The translations under genes and the position numbers were made by a program. From the NCBI RefSeq assembly GCF_004006175.1, contig NZ_CP033219.1, positions 2,418,001 through 2,482,000 on the forward strand: a stretch of DNA of 64,000 bases, in the 5' to 3' direction. Positions 52,651-62,760 of the stretch are shown here, piece after piece (position 1 is the stretch's first letter; the number at the start of each line of letters is the position of its first letter). Below the pieces are notes generated by a model. The model made no database searches. It was given only the letters and a program-made list of their open reading frames with translations, and had not been told where the DNA came from. This DNA comes from Parasedimentitalea marina (lineage in GTDB: Bacteria > Pseudomonadota > Alphaproteobacteria > Rhodobacterales > Rhodobacteraceae).

Positions 52651-53505
52651 ATGAACATGGCCATACCAACAACCCTAACCGCGATGGCGGTGGATGTGCT
52701 GACCACGGCAGATGGCCGCGCCAAGGCCGACAAATCACGGGCCTATGCCAGAGTATGGGCAACAGCCCGGGAAAATGGCGGTTCCATAGCGCTTGGGAAC
52801 TCTACTCCACCGGATCACCCTGCCCGGCCGGACCAACCAGAATTGCTTAATCCCCGGGATGTACCAAAGCGGAAACCCGGTTCCCCTGCTGGCAGAATTG
52901 CCCTGCTGCATGCCGTCGCTCATATCGAGTTGAACGCCGTGGATCTGCACTGGGACATAATCGCACGGTTTGCCCATATACAGATGCCGATGGGGTTTTA
53001 TGATGACTGGGTAAAGGCCGCCGACGACGAAGCCAAGCATTTTGGTCTCATGTGCGATTGCCTGGAAAGCATGGGCAGCTTTTATGGGGCCCTGCCCGCG
53101 CATGATGGAATGTGGCGGGCAGCAGAAGACACCGCGCTGGACTTTCAGGGACGGTTGGCCATCGTGCCAATGGTTCTTGAGGCGCGCGGGCTGGATGTCA
53201 CACCAAAGATGATCGAGCTTTTCGAGAAGGCGGGCGACACTGCCGCGGTTGACAGTCTCAACATCATTTATACCGAAGAGGTCAGCCATGTGGCCTATGG
53301 ATCAAAGTGGTTCAATTTCGGCTGCGGCAGAGAAAACAGTGACCCCAAAGAGATGTTCCACGCCCTGGTACGGCGCTATTTCAAATCGACACTAAAGCCA
53401 CCCTTTAACGAAGAAAAACGCGCTGACGCTGGAATTCCACCAGATTTCTACTGGCCGCTGACAGAGGGTCCGAGCGATCCATTGTCAGCGAAGACAAAGG
53501 GCTAA
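52651..53505 (+). CDS. DUF455 family (ferritin-like) protein
   Basis: A 284-aa protein of the DUF455 family, predicted to have a ferritin-like four-helix metal-binding fold. Metal-ligand style motifs are LLHAVAHIELNAVDLHWD, DDWVKAADDEAKHFGLMCDC, MVLEARGLDVTPKMIELFEK and IIYTEEVSHVAYGSKWF, giving the repeated E..H pattern. It ends near PPFNEEKRADAGIPPDFYW, typical of the family. Function unknown; some relatives act in tRNA modification (MiaE-like fold). Confidence 0.9.
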   Translation: MNMAIPTTLTAMAVDVLTTADGRAKADKSRAYARVWATARENGGSIALGNSTPPDHPARPDQPELLNPRDVPKRKPGSPAGRIALLHAVAHIELNAVDLHWDIIARFAHIQMPMGFYDDWVKAADDEAKHFGLMCDCLESMGSFYGALPAHDGMWRAAEDTALDFQGRLAIVPMVLEARGLDVTPKMIELFEKAGDTAAVDSLNIIYTEEVSHVAYGSKWFNFGCGRENSDPKEMFHALVRRYFKSTLKPPFNEEKRADAGIPPDFYWPLTEGPSDPLSAKTKG

Positions 53506-53695
53506 CCCACCTCTATGACGTCGATTTACGCCGTCGGCGGGTTGTTGCCCATGGTTGGCGGTTTCCCCCTGCTCAAGGCCGCAATTGGTCAACAGGCTTG
53601 CCCAATCTCTTGCGGCTGTCTATTCATTGCTGCTGAGGGGCCGACACCAGGCAGGCGACGGCCCCTTTGATATGGGATGGAACAAGGATCAGCAC

Positions 53696-55016
<1,321 letters not shown>

Positions 55017-55027
<11 letters not shown>

Positions 55028-55541
55028 AAGCAAAATCAACGAACCCGGCGCTAATAGCCCCGAAAGCAAACCGGCCGCTCCGGCTTCGGCCCCTGCCGCA
55101 CCGGCACAAAGCGATTTCCGCGCCAGTGCCCCAAAGGCCAAGCCACCGGCCTCAATCCTGTCGTCGGACCTGCATGTCACTGGTAACATGAAGACAACCG
55201 GCGACATTCAGGTCGAAGGCACCGTCGAAGGTGACATCCGCGCGCACCTGCTGACCATTGGCGAATCTGCAACGATCAAAGGCGAAGTGACTGCTGATGA
55301 CGTGGTGATTAACGGCCGCATCGTTGGTCGTGTTCGCGGCTTGAAGGTCCGCCTGACGGCCACTGCCCGGGTCGAGGGTGACATCATCCACAAGACCATC
55401 GCCATCGAAAGCGGCGCTCATTTTGAGGGTTCCGTTCAGCGCCAGGATGACCCGCTGAACCCAGGTCGCACGGCCCCAGCCCCCAAACCCGCTGCTGCAG
55501 CCGCACCGGCCGCGGCACCGGCTGCCAAAACCAAAGCGTAA
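55017..55541 (+). CDS. Bactofilin
   Basis: A 174-aa cytoskeletal protein. A central beta-helical bactofilin domain (SILSSDLHVTGNMKTTGDIQ to ATARVEGDIIHKTIAIESGA, about residues 43-140) is flanked by Pro/Ala-rich disordered tails, the usual layout. Bactofilins polymerise without nucleotides at the membrane and guide cell-wall enzymes. The 11-bp overlap with the M23 peptidase gene supports a joint role in cell shape, as known for bactofilin-M23 pairs in other alphaproteobacteria. Confidence 0.93.
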
Positions 55542-55579
55542 AACCGCAATCGGATCAAACGATCTGATCCCAACAATTC

Positions 55580-55614
55580 AAAGCGCCGCCGGAGCAGTCC
55601 AGCGGCGCTTTTTT
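55580..55614 (+). terminator. Terminator after the bactofilin gene
   Basis: A 9-bp stem AAGCGCCGC/GCGGCGCTT with a 12-nt loop is followed by six T residues (55609-55614). It is a clear intrinsic terminator for the M23-bactofilin operon. Confidence 0.9.
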
Positions 55615-55665
55615 GTGGCAATTCGCATCGCCCAGCATGGCGTGTCGTTGACGCGAACGGCACCT

Positions 55666-56637
55666 TTACGGTGCTCCCAGCATCCACTGCCCGTCCGGCC
55701 AGAACGCATGATAGGCAAAGGCAAACATCACATCATGGGGCAGATCGCGGCCCTGACCGTCCCGCACCCGGATCGACCCCACATCCCGTCCCTTGCTAAT
55801 TTGTCCAGTATCCAACGCCGAGGCCTGCCCGGCCCGCCAGCGGATCACTACCCCGGCCTCATGGACATCGCCCAGGTCAGCCAACCGCTGCAGCGGCCAG
55901 GCACGGGTGCCAACCCGCACCACCCGCGCCAGTGGCGCGATACCATGCGGCGGCATCTCGCCATTATACAGAAAGGGCCGGGGTGAACTGTCATAACCCC
56001 GATAGGGATTGCGCCCGTAAGACCGGTTATAGGCGGGCTCTGCCATCACCAGCCCATCGGGGTTGCGGTCGGCAAACTCCTGCCAGCTTTCCATCCAACT
56101 GGGCAGTGACTTTAGCCTGACCCCAGTCATCTCTCCGACAATGCCCTGCCCCAATGCCTGCTGCCACCAGCTTTCGGTCTCACGGTCAAACATCACCATA
56201 TCCGAATTGCGCAGCTTTCCTGACACGCCAAATGTCAGCACACCTGCTGCCGTGCGGCGATCAAAACTCAGGCCCGAGTTACATAACGGGCAAAACGTCA
56301 CCGCCACCGGCACAGCACCAATGCGATCATTCACAATTTCGTGCCAGGTCAAATATCGCAGCGGATAGGCCCGCGCCAGCTGACCGGCAATTTCAACCGT
56401 GATGACCGGCTCACGCGGTCCAATGTCGCGCTCTTTACCAGCCGGGATAAAGTCAGGATCATTCAACGCCGGAATTCCATCCCGGGGCGGTCCGCCCGAC
56501 AGGATCTCTGACCAATCACTTACGCTGGTTTTGGAGAAATCAGTCTGCGGCCATTCTCGCTGCCACAGCGCAGGATCGGCCAAAACAAAACTGCCAAACC
56601 AGATCAGTGTTATGCTTAAAATGGATCTGATTGCCAT
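55666..56637 (-). CDS. DUF3179 domain protein
   Basis: A 323-aa exported protein of the DUF3179 family. It starts MAIRSILSITLIWFGSFVLA with a signal peptide (ATG 56637, preceded by a GGGGGTG tract; the longer frame to 56721 is less likely). The family block VAVTFCPLCNSGLSFDRRTA holds the conserved Cys pair; others are FGVSGKLRNSDMVMFDRETE and SWWQQALGQGIVGEMTGVRL. Function unknown. It is downstream of the cyclophilin genes but with a gap of more than 130 bp. Confidence 0.87.
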   Translation of the reverse strand: MAIRSILSITLIWFGSFVLADPALWQREWPQTDFSKTSVSDWSEILSGGPPRDGIPALNDPDFIPAGKERDIGPREPVITVEIAGQLARAYPLRYLTWHEIVNDRIGAVPVAVTFCPLCNSGLSFDRRTAAGVLTFGVSGKLRNSDMVMFDRETESWWQQALGQGIVGEMTGVRLKSLPSWMESWQEFADRNPDGLVMAEPAYNRSYGRNPYRGYDSSPRPFLYNGEMPPHGIAPLARVVRVGTRAWPLQRLADLGDVHEAGVVIRWRAGQASALDTGQISKGRDVGSIRVRDGQGRDLPHDVMFAFAYHAFWPDGQWMLGAP

Positions 56638-56773
56638 CACACACCCCCAATTTACGAGAGCAGAATGCGCTGTTGCGCGGTAACACGCACCCAACAATGA
56701 CGTGAGCAGCCGACGACGCATCGGCTGCTCACACCTTAAGCTGCAGAGCTTCCCCCAAGGAAGTTCCGACTGT

Positions 56774-57322
56774 TTATTCGGTTACGGTTACCGTTTTCAT
56801 AACGTCCGGCGCGCCAATAACAGCACCATTGCCGCCAGTCCCCAGCTTGATGGCATTCACCACATCCATGCCTTTGGTGACCTTTCCAACAACGGTATAT
56901 TGCCCGTTCAGGAAGTGTCCGGCATCAAACATGATAAAGAATTGCGAGTTGGCACTGTTGGGGCTCTGGCTGCGAGCCATGCCCACAACACCGGCATCAA
57001 ACGGCACATCCGAGAACTCGGCGTCGATATTGCCCAGATCGGATCCACCGGTTCCGGCCCGGCGCATATCCGCGCCTTCCAGGCCATACTGAACGTCACC
57101 TGTCTGCGCCATAAAGCCGTCAATCACACGGTGAAACACCACCCCGTCATATTTGCCCTCAGCCGCCAGCGCAGTAATCTGCGCAACGTGTTTCGGGGCG
57201 ACGTCCTCCAGCAGGTCAATCACAACCGTGCCATTGGCACCTTCGCCGGCAATGGTAATCTCAAGACCTGTCGCCAGCGCCGGGCTGGCCAACAGGGCAA
57301 AGGCAGCTGCGAGTTTAAGCAT
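56774..57322 (-). CDS. Peptidyl-prolyl cis-trans isomerase, cyclophilin type, exported
   Basis: A 182-aa cyclophilin with a signal peptide (MLKLAAAFALLASPALA), so it acts on folding in the periplasm. Catalytic-site residues are in VVFHRVIDGFMAQTGDVQYG and ANSQFFIMFDAGHFLNGQYT. It overlaps the upstream cytoplasmic cyclophilin gene by 8 bp (ATGCTTAA), indicating an operon. The two are tandem copies with one secreted. Confidence 0.93.
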   Translation of the reverse strand: MLKLAAAFALLASPALATGLEITIAGEGANGTVVIDLLEDVAPKHVAQITALAAEGKYDGVVFHRVIDGFMAQTGDVQYGLEGADMRRAGTGGSDLGNIDAEFSDVPFDAGVVGMARSQSPNSANSQFFIMFDAGHFLNGQYTVVGKVTKGMDVVNAIKLGTGGNGAVIGAPDVMKTVTVTE

Positions 57323-57821
57323 CCGCTGCCACCTTGACCGAGATCATCCGATCCGGCTCCACCGGTGGTTCACCGCGTACGATGGTATCCACATGGTCCA
57401 TACCCTCAATCACCCGACCGTACACAGTGTACTGGCCGTTCAGGAAATGGTTGTCACTAAAGTTGATGAAGAACTGCGAGTTGGCGCTGTTCGGATTGGC
57501 CGAACGGGCCGCCCCAATGGTACCACGGTCATGTGGAAGCTTGGAAAACTCAGCTGGCAGATCCGGCAGGTCGGAACCACCTGTGCCTGCACTGCGCAGG
57601 TTGAAACCCTCTTCCATGTTGCCATTGGCCACATCACCGGTCTGGGCCATAAAGCCGTCGATCACCCGGTGAAAGCAAACATTGTTATAGGCGCCACTGC
57701 GAGTCAGCTCTTTCATCCGCTCACAATGTTGCGGTGCAACATCCGACAGCAGCTCAATGACGACATTGCCGCCTGTCAGCTCGATGATGATAGTGTTCTC
57801 TGGATCTTTAATCTCGGCCAT
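57315..57821 (-). CDS. Peptidyl-prolyl cis-trans isomerase, cyclophilin type, cytoplasmic
   Basis: A 168-aa cyclophilin without a signal peptide, starting MAEIKDPENTIIIELTGGNV; AGGAG upstream of ATG 57821 decides this start over the longer frame to 57881. It has NNVCFHRVIDGFMAQTGDVA and NSQFFINFSDNHFLNGQYTV with the catalytic Arg and Phe of the family. It is first in the two-cyclophilin operon, divergent from pgk. Confidence 0.93.
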   Translation of the reverse strand: MAEIKDPENTIIIELTGGNVVIELLSDVAPQHCERMKELTRSGAYNNVCFHRVIDGFMAQTGDVANGNMEEGFNLRSAGTGGSDLPDLPAEFSKLPHDRGTIGAARSANPNSANSQFFINFSDNHFLNGQYTVYGRVIEGMDHVDTIVRGEPPVEPDRMISVKVAADA

Positions 57822-57953
57822 TTGGCTCTCCTGACGTAACTGATTGCGCAGATAATTAATCCGCCCGCCGCCAATTGCCAAGGGAGCATTGACCTCACAG
57901 CCAAAAGCACCGAAATAAACTGCAGATTGACATAGTTTTCCAAGGAGACGGAC

Positions 57954-59144
57954 ATGGGCTGGAACACGCTGGACGATATGGAGCTGGGCGGCAAAAAGGT
58001 CTTGCTGCGCGTTGATATCAACGTACCGATGGAAAACGGGCAGGTCAGCGACGACACCCGCATCCGCCGGGTGGTGCCCTCCGTTGCTGATATCCTTGCC
58101 CAGGGCGGCAGCCCGATCCTATTGGCGCATTTTGGCCGACCCAAGGGTCAGGTGGTGCCGGACATGTCCCTGCGGCCCCTTCAGGCCCCGCTCGAAGTCG
58201 CCTTTGGCGCACCGGTGGTGTTTTGCGCCGACTGCCGCGGCCCCGCCGCCCAGGCCGCCGTCGCCGCACTGCAACCCGGTCAAATCCTGCTGCTGGAAAA
58301 CACCCGTTTCCACTCCGGCGAAGAAAAGAACGACGCCGCCCTAGCTGCAGAAATTGCCGAATTGGGTGACATCTACTGCAACGACGCCTTCTCCGCCGCC
58401 CACCGCGCTCATGCCTCAACCGAGGCCCTGGCCCAGTTGCTGCCCGCCTGTGCCGGTCGGTTGATGCAGGCAGAACTTTCCGCTCTCGAAGGGGCACTGG
58501 CCCAGCCCAAACGCCCGGTGATGGCTGTGGTCGGTGGCGCCAAAGTGTCGTCAAAGCTGGAACTGCTCGGAAATCTGGTCGAAAAAGTAGACCATCTGGT
58601 GATCGGCGGCGGCATGGCCAATACCTTCCTGGCTGCTCAGGGACATGATGTTGGTAAATCTCTGTGTGAACATGATATGACCGGCACCGCGCTTGAAATC
58701 ATGGCCAAAGCCGAAACCGCAGGCTGTCAGATCTTGCTGCCCAGCGACGTCGTGGTCGCACGCGCGTTCAAGGCCGGGGCTGCCAACGAAACTGTCGCCG
58801 CAAATGCCTGCCCGGCGGATGCCATGATCCTCGATGCTGGACCCGCCACAGTCAAAGCCATGGCTGCGGTTCTGGCCGCCTCCAAAACCCTGATCTGGAA
58901 CGGCCCCATGGGCGCGTTTGAACTGCCGCCCTTTGACGCCGCCACCAATGCGGCCGCTCAAACTGCTGCCGCCCTGACCAAATCCGGCGCTCTGATCAGC
59001 GTCGCCGGTGGCGGAGATACCGTCGCAGCCCTCAATCAGGCCAATGCCGCCGATGATTTCAGCTACATTTCAACCGCTGGCGGCGCATTCCTGGAATGGA
59101 TGGAAGGCAAAACACTGCCAGGTGTTGCCGCTTTGACCCGCTGA
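57954..59144 (+). CDS. pgk: Phosphoglycerate kinase
   Basis: A 396-aa glycolytic enzyme transferring phosphate between 1,3-bisphosphoglycerate and ADP. Blocks include [79 protein letters not shown] and [20 protein letters not shown], ending [26 protein letters not shown] precedes the ATG. A monocistronic unit by appearance, with a divergent promoter shared with the cyclophilin operon. Confidence 0.97.
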   Translation: MGWNTLDDMELGGKKVLLRVDINVPMENGQVSDDTRIRRVVPSVADILAQGGSPILLAHFGRPKGQVVPDMSLRPLQAPLEVAFGAPVVFCADCRGPAAQAAVAALQPGQILLLENTRFHSGEEKNDAALAAEIAELGDIYCNDAFSAAHRAHASTEALAQLLPACAGRLMQAELSALEGALAQPKRPVMAVVGGAKVSSKLELLGNLVEKVDHLVIGGGMANTFLAAQGHDVGKSLCEHDMTGTALEIMAKAETAGCQILLPSDVVVARAFKAGAANETVAANACPADAMILDAGPATVKAMAAVLAASKTLIWNGPMGAFELPPFDAATNAAAQTAAALTKSGALISVAGGGDTVAALNQANAADDFSYISTAGGAFLEWMEGKTLPGVAALTR

Positions 59145-59481
59145 CATCAACCACAACACCTGCGCCCCACCGACGATGCAACTGCAAGCTTTCCAAATCC
59201 GCGTCAGCCTCTCACCGGTGCGCAGCTGCGGTGGGGTGCGATAATACATGACAATACAACAAGAATCTTTCCGCCCCGGCTTCATCTGGCCCTAAATATC
59301 CCCGCCGGAGGCCAGGCCCGCAGGGCCTCCACAAAAATCCCTACCAAACCGTTAACAAAAAAAACTTAGTTCCTTGGACTCAAAGGGGATTCACAAGCTG
59401 ATTCGCCTGTGCCATAACAGGGACAGACGCTGGATCAACCGGCGCTACAAAAACTTGAGCAGACCATACAGGCACTCCCAA
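59145..59481. other. Intergenic region with a hairpin
   Basis: This stretch of about 340 bp between pgk and ftsB has a hairpin at 59307-59330 (GGAGGCC/GGCCTCC, 10-nt loop) followed by an A-rich tract. It is a candidate pgk terminator. No coding remnant is evident, although the ftsB frame is open from 59374. Confidence 0.45.
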
Positions 59482-59781
59482 TTGACCCGCAATCACAGAC
59501 CCAACTTTGGATCTTTGTCCTTCTTTGCCGCCGCATTTGCGCTCAGCGCATATTTCACCTTTGCGGCCGTCCAAGGAGATTTCGGGTTGTTTCGCAGGGT
59601 CGAGATCGCAGCCGAGGCAGAGACCTTGAGCCGCGATCTCGCCCGGCTCAACCTTGAAATCGCGCAAGTGGAAAACCTCACCCATCGGCTGTCCGACGAT
59701 TTTCTCGATCTGGACCTTCTTGACGAACAGGCCCGCTCGGTTCTGGGTGTCTTGCGCGCCGACGAGATCGTGATCCACTAA
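59482..59781 (+). CDS. ftsB: FtsB/DivIC-like septum formation initiator
   Basis: A protein of about 99 residues with an N-terminal membrane helix (SLSFFAAAFALSAYFTFAAV) and a short periplasmic coiled coil (LSRDLARLNLEIAQVENLTH), ending LLDEQARSVLGVLRADEIVI. This is the FtsB/DivIC divisome pattern. The frame is open from a TTG at 59374, but a TTG at 59482 gives the normal family N-terminus (TRNHRPNFGSL); no strong Shine-Dalgarno decides. It lies between pgk and pdhA, as in other Rhodobacterales. Confidence 0.85.
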   Translation: MTRNHRPNFGSLSFFAAAFALSAYFTFAAVQGDFGLFRRVEIAAEAETLSRDLARLNLEIAQVENLTHRLSDDFLDLDLLDEQARSVLGVLRADEIVIH

Positions 59782-60200
59782 TAGTCAGCGATCGGCTTCA
59801 GGTAACCCTGCTCAACACATTCGTCCACAATCTCGTCGAATAGTAAATTTCCGGTCGAAAGGTTGTTGTCCACCTGCCAAATCTCGTCAAAGTCAGCACG
59901 GAACGACGGGGCCTGGCCTTCGGGATCAATGCAGAGAACAGGGCGGCCTTCTTGAGACAACGTTAGATCATCAACCGCGAAAATGACCACCGCTTCGGGA
60001 TAGGGAAACGCCTCTCTCAGCGCGACCTCATCAGCGCCAAGAAAACGCGGCTCTTCGACAAACCTCAAATCAGCTCGAAACCCCAATTCGTTTTCATGCA
60101 AGCTGTCTTCGCACAGCTTTTGCCATTTTGTGGGTCTTCCAGCTGTTATCAGCACCAGCGGCGACGCAGAGTCTTCCAATTCACTTTCCCATACAAACAA
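59778..60200 (-). CDS. DUF6924-like hypothetical protein
   Basis: A 140-aa soluble protein (MFVWESELEDSASPLVLITA) whose end, SFRADFDEIWQVDNNLSTGN followed by LLFDEIVDECVEQGYLKP, resembles the DUF6924 family, where an FR..p..lW.v.nNLS.aN pattern is seen. The role is unknown. Its stop overlaps the ftsB stop by 4 bp, convergently. The assignment rests on memory of that family pattern and is moderate. Confidence 0.55.
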   Translation of the reverse strand: MFVWESELEDSASPLVLITAGRPTKWQKLCEDSLHENELGFRADLRFVEEPRFLGADEVALREAFPYPEAVVIFAVDDLTLSQEGRPVLCIDPEGQAPSFRADFDEIWQVDNNLSTGNLLFDEIVDECVEQGYLKPIADY

Positions 60201-60321
60201 AATAATCTCTGTTTTAATATCCTGCGTCTGCTCCTAACATCCTCTGCAGACAATGCCCAAACAAAACCCACTTTGGGGGCGCGCAACAATAATACTCGCC
60301 ACCAGCACCAAAATCCTTTAT

Positions 60322-60347
60322 TAGATAGTTTAACACTAAACTATCTA
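60322..60347 (+). promoter_or_regulatory. Candidate PDH operator upstream of pdhA
   Basis: A perfect 11-bp inverted repeat TAGATAGTTTA-ACAC-TAAACTATCTA lies 23 bp before the pdhA start codon. It shares half-site and 4-bp spacing with a site upstream of lpdA. Position suggests repression by a dimeric regulator. Confidence 0.65.
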
Positions 60348-60370
60348 GCCTACAGGGGGAGTTCGCCACC

Positions 60371-61360
60371 ATGGCTGCGAGAAAAAGCGTTAAGAAAACA
60401 AATGTTTCCGCCGAGGAGCTGACAGAGCACTACCGCTCAATGTTGCTCATTCGACGATTCGAAGAAAAGGCCGGGCAACTCTACGGCATGGGGCTGATCG
60501 GCGGTTTCTGCCATCTCTACATCGGTCAGGAAGCGGTTGTTGTCGGTCTCGAAGCCACGGCCAAGGAAGGCGACAAACGTCTGACCTCCTACCGTGACCA
60601 CGGCCATATGCTGGCCTGCGGTATGGACCCCGGCGGCGTCATGGCTGAGCTGACCGGACGCACCGGCGGCTTGTCCAAGGGCAAGGGCGGCTCTATGCAC
60701 ATGTTCTCGAAAGAGAAAAACTTCTATGGTGGACATGGTATCGTGGCAGCCCAGGTGCCGATCGGTGCCGGTCTGGCCTTTGCTGACAAGTATAAGGGCA
60801 ACGACAACGTCTCCTTCACCTACTTCGGAGACGGTGCCTCCAACCAGGGTCAGGTCTACGAGACCTTCAACATGGCCGCACTGTGGCAGCTTCCGGTGAT
60901 CTTTGTCATCGAGAACAACCAATATGCCATGGGCACTTCGCAACAGCGATCTTCAGTCACCCCTGACATCTACACCCGCGGCGAGGCCTTTGGCATTCCC
61001 GGCGAAGCCGTTGATGGTATGAGCGTTCTGGCCGTCAAAGAGGCCGGCGAACGCGCAGTGGCTCACTGCCGCGCAGGCAAGGGACCTTATATTCTCGAGG
61101 TCAAAACCTATCGCTACCGCGGCCACTCGATGTCGGACCCGGCCAAGTACCGGACCCGCGAAGAGGTCCAGAAAATGCGCGAGGAACGTGATCCCATCGA
61201 GCAGGTCCGCGCCATGCTGTTGGACAACAAATACGCCACCGAGGATGACCTCAAGGCGATCGACAAGGACATCAAGGCTGTGGTCAACGAGGCCGCCGAC
61301 TTTGCCCGCACCAGCCCGGAACCAGCGCTCGATGAGCTCTGGACCGACATTTACGCCTGA
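60371..61360 (+). CDS. pdhA: Pyruvate dehydrogenase E1 component, alpha subunit
   Basis: A 329-aa thiamine-diphosphate enzyme subunit that decarboxylates pyruvate with PdhB. The ThDP motif [20 protein letters not shown] is near residue 155, with [17 protein letters not shown] after it and the phosphorylation-loop-like [20 protein letters not shown] near 245. GGGGGA lies 10 bp upstream. It is the first gene of pdhA-pdhB-pdhC, 14 bp before pdhB. Confidence 0.96.
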   Translation: MAARKSVKKTNVSAEELTEHYRSMLLIRRFEEKAGQLYGMGLIGGFCHLYIGQEAVVVGLEATAKEGDKRLTSYRDHGHMLACGMDPGGVMAELTGRTGGLSKGKGGSMHMFSKEKNFYGGHGIVAAQVPIGAGLAFADKYKGNDNVSFTYFGDGASNQGQVYETFNMAALWQLPVIFVIENNQYAMGTSQQRSSVTPDIYTRGEAFGIPGEAVDGMSVLAVKEAGERAVAHCRAGKGPYILEVKTYRYRGHSMSDPAKYRTREEVQKMREERDPIEQVRAMLLDNKYATEDDLKAIDKDIKAVVNEAADFARTSPEPALDELWTDIYA

Positions 61361-61374
61361 GGGGACTATCAAAC

Positions 61375-62748
61375 ATGGCAACTGAAATTCTGATGCCCGC
61401 CCTATCTCCAACGATGGAGGAAGGCACGCTGGCAAAATGGCTGGTCAAAGAGGGCGACACCGTCGCCTCTGGTGACATTATGGCCGAAATCGAAACCGAC
61501 AAGGCCACGATGGAGTTCGAGGCCGTTGATGAAGGCGTGATCGGCAAGATCCTGATCGCCGAGGGCACCGAAGCGGTAAAGGTCAACACCGCCATCGCCA
61601 TTCTGGTGGAAGACGGTGAAGCCCTGGACGCGGCACCGGTGGCCGCAGCTCCAGCCGCCACCGCCGACCCGAGCCCTGCGGCAAGTACAGACGCCGCCGC
61701 TCCGGTTGCAGCCGTTGCTGCAGCACCGGTGGTTGACCTGACTCCGGATTGGCCCGAAGGCACCGAAATCGTACAATCGACTGTCCGCGAAGCCTTGCGC
61801 GACGCCATGGCCGAAGAGATGCGCGGTGACGAAAACGTCTTTTTGATGGGCGAAGAGGTCGCCGAATATCAGGGCGCTTACAAGATCTCGCAGGGCCTGC
61901 TGGACGAATTTGGCGCCAAACGCGTCATCGACACCCCCATCACCGAACATGGCTTTACCGGCATCGCCGTCGGCGCCGCTTTTGGTGGGTTGAAACCCAT
62001 TGTCGAGTTCATGACCTTCAACTTTGCCATGCAGGCAATTGACCAGATCATCAACTCGGCTGCCAAAACATTGTATATGTCCGGTGGTCAGATGGGCGCG
62101 CCTATGGTGTTCCGTGGTGCCAATGGCGCAGCCGCCCGCGTAGGGGCCCAGCACAGCCAGTGTTTCGCCGCCTGGTACATGCAGGTTCCGGGCCTCAAGG
62201 TGGTGGCCCCCTATTCGGCCTCTGACGCCAAGGGATTGCTGAAAACTGCAATCCGTGATCCCAACCCGGTGGTCTTCCTGGAGAATGAGATCCTCTACGG
62301 TCGTGCCTTTGATATGCCCAAGCTGGACGACTACACCGTTCCGTTTGGCAAGGCCCGCATCTGGCGCGAAGGGTCTGACGTCACCATCGTCTCCTTTGGT
62401 ATTGGTATGCAGTATGCTTTGGAAGCTGCAGAGAAACTGGCTGAGGACGGTATTTCAGCCGAAGTCATCGATCTGCGCACCCTGCGCCCGATGGATCTGC
62501 CAACAGTGATCAAATCGGTGATGAAAACAAACCGTCTGGTCACAGTTGAAGAAGGCTGGCCTCAGGGCTCTGTCGGCAGTTACATCGCCTCCGAGGTGAT
62601 GCAGCAGGCGTTCGACTATCTGGATGCGCCGATCATCACCTGCACCGGCAAGGACGTGCCTATGCCCTATGCCGCCAACCTCGAAAAACACGCGCTGATC
62701 ACCACGGATGAGGTGATTGCTGCCGTGAAACAAGTGACTTACCGGTAA
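61375..62748 (+). CDS. pdhB: Pyruvate dehydrogenase E1 component, beta subunit, with lipoyl domain
   Basis: A 457-aa subunit. Residues 1-80 are a lipoyl domain with the modified Lys in [15 protein letters not shown], followed by an Ala/Pro linker. The E1-beta domain begins near residue 125 ([20 protein letters not shown]) with [20 protein letters not shown] and [21 protein letters not shown] lipoyl domain on E1-beta is typical of alphaproteobacteria. pdhC follows after 12 bp with AAGGAG. Confidence 0.96.
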   Translation: MATEILMPALSPTMEEGTLAKWLVKEGDTVASGDIMAEIETDKATMEFEAVDEGVIGKILIAEGTEAVKVNTAIAILVEDGEALDAAPVAAAPAATADPSPAASTDAAAPVAAVAAAPVVDLTPDWPEGTEIVQSTVREALRDAMAEEMRGDENVFLMGEEVAEYQGAYKISQGLLDEFGAKRVIDTPITEHGFTGIAVGAAFGGLKPIVEFMTFNFAMQAIDQIINSAAKTLYMSGGQMGAPMVFRGANGAAARVGAQHSQCFAAWYMQVPGLKVVAPYSASDAKGLLKTAIRDPNPVVFLENEILYGRAFDMPKLDDYTVPFGKARIWREGSDVTIVSFGIGMQYALEAAEKLAEDGISAEVIDLRTLRPMDLPTVIKSVMKTNRLVTVEEGWPQGSVGSYIASEVMQQAFDYLDAPIITCTGKDVPMPYAANLEKHALITTDEVIAAVKQVTYR

Positions 62749-62760
62749 GGAGCCAGACGC

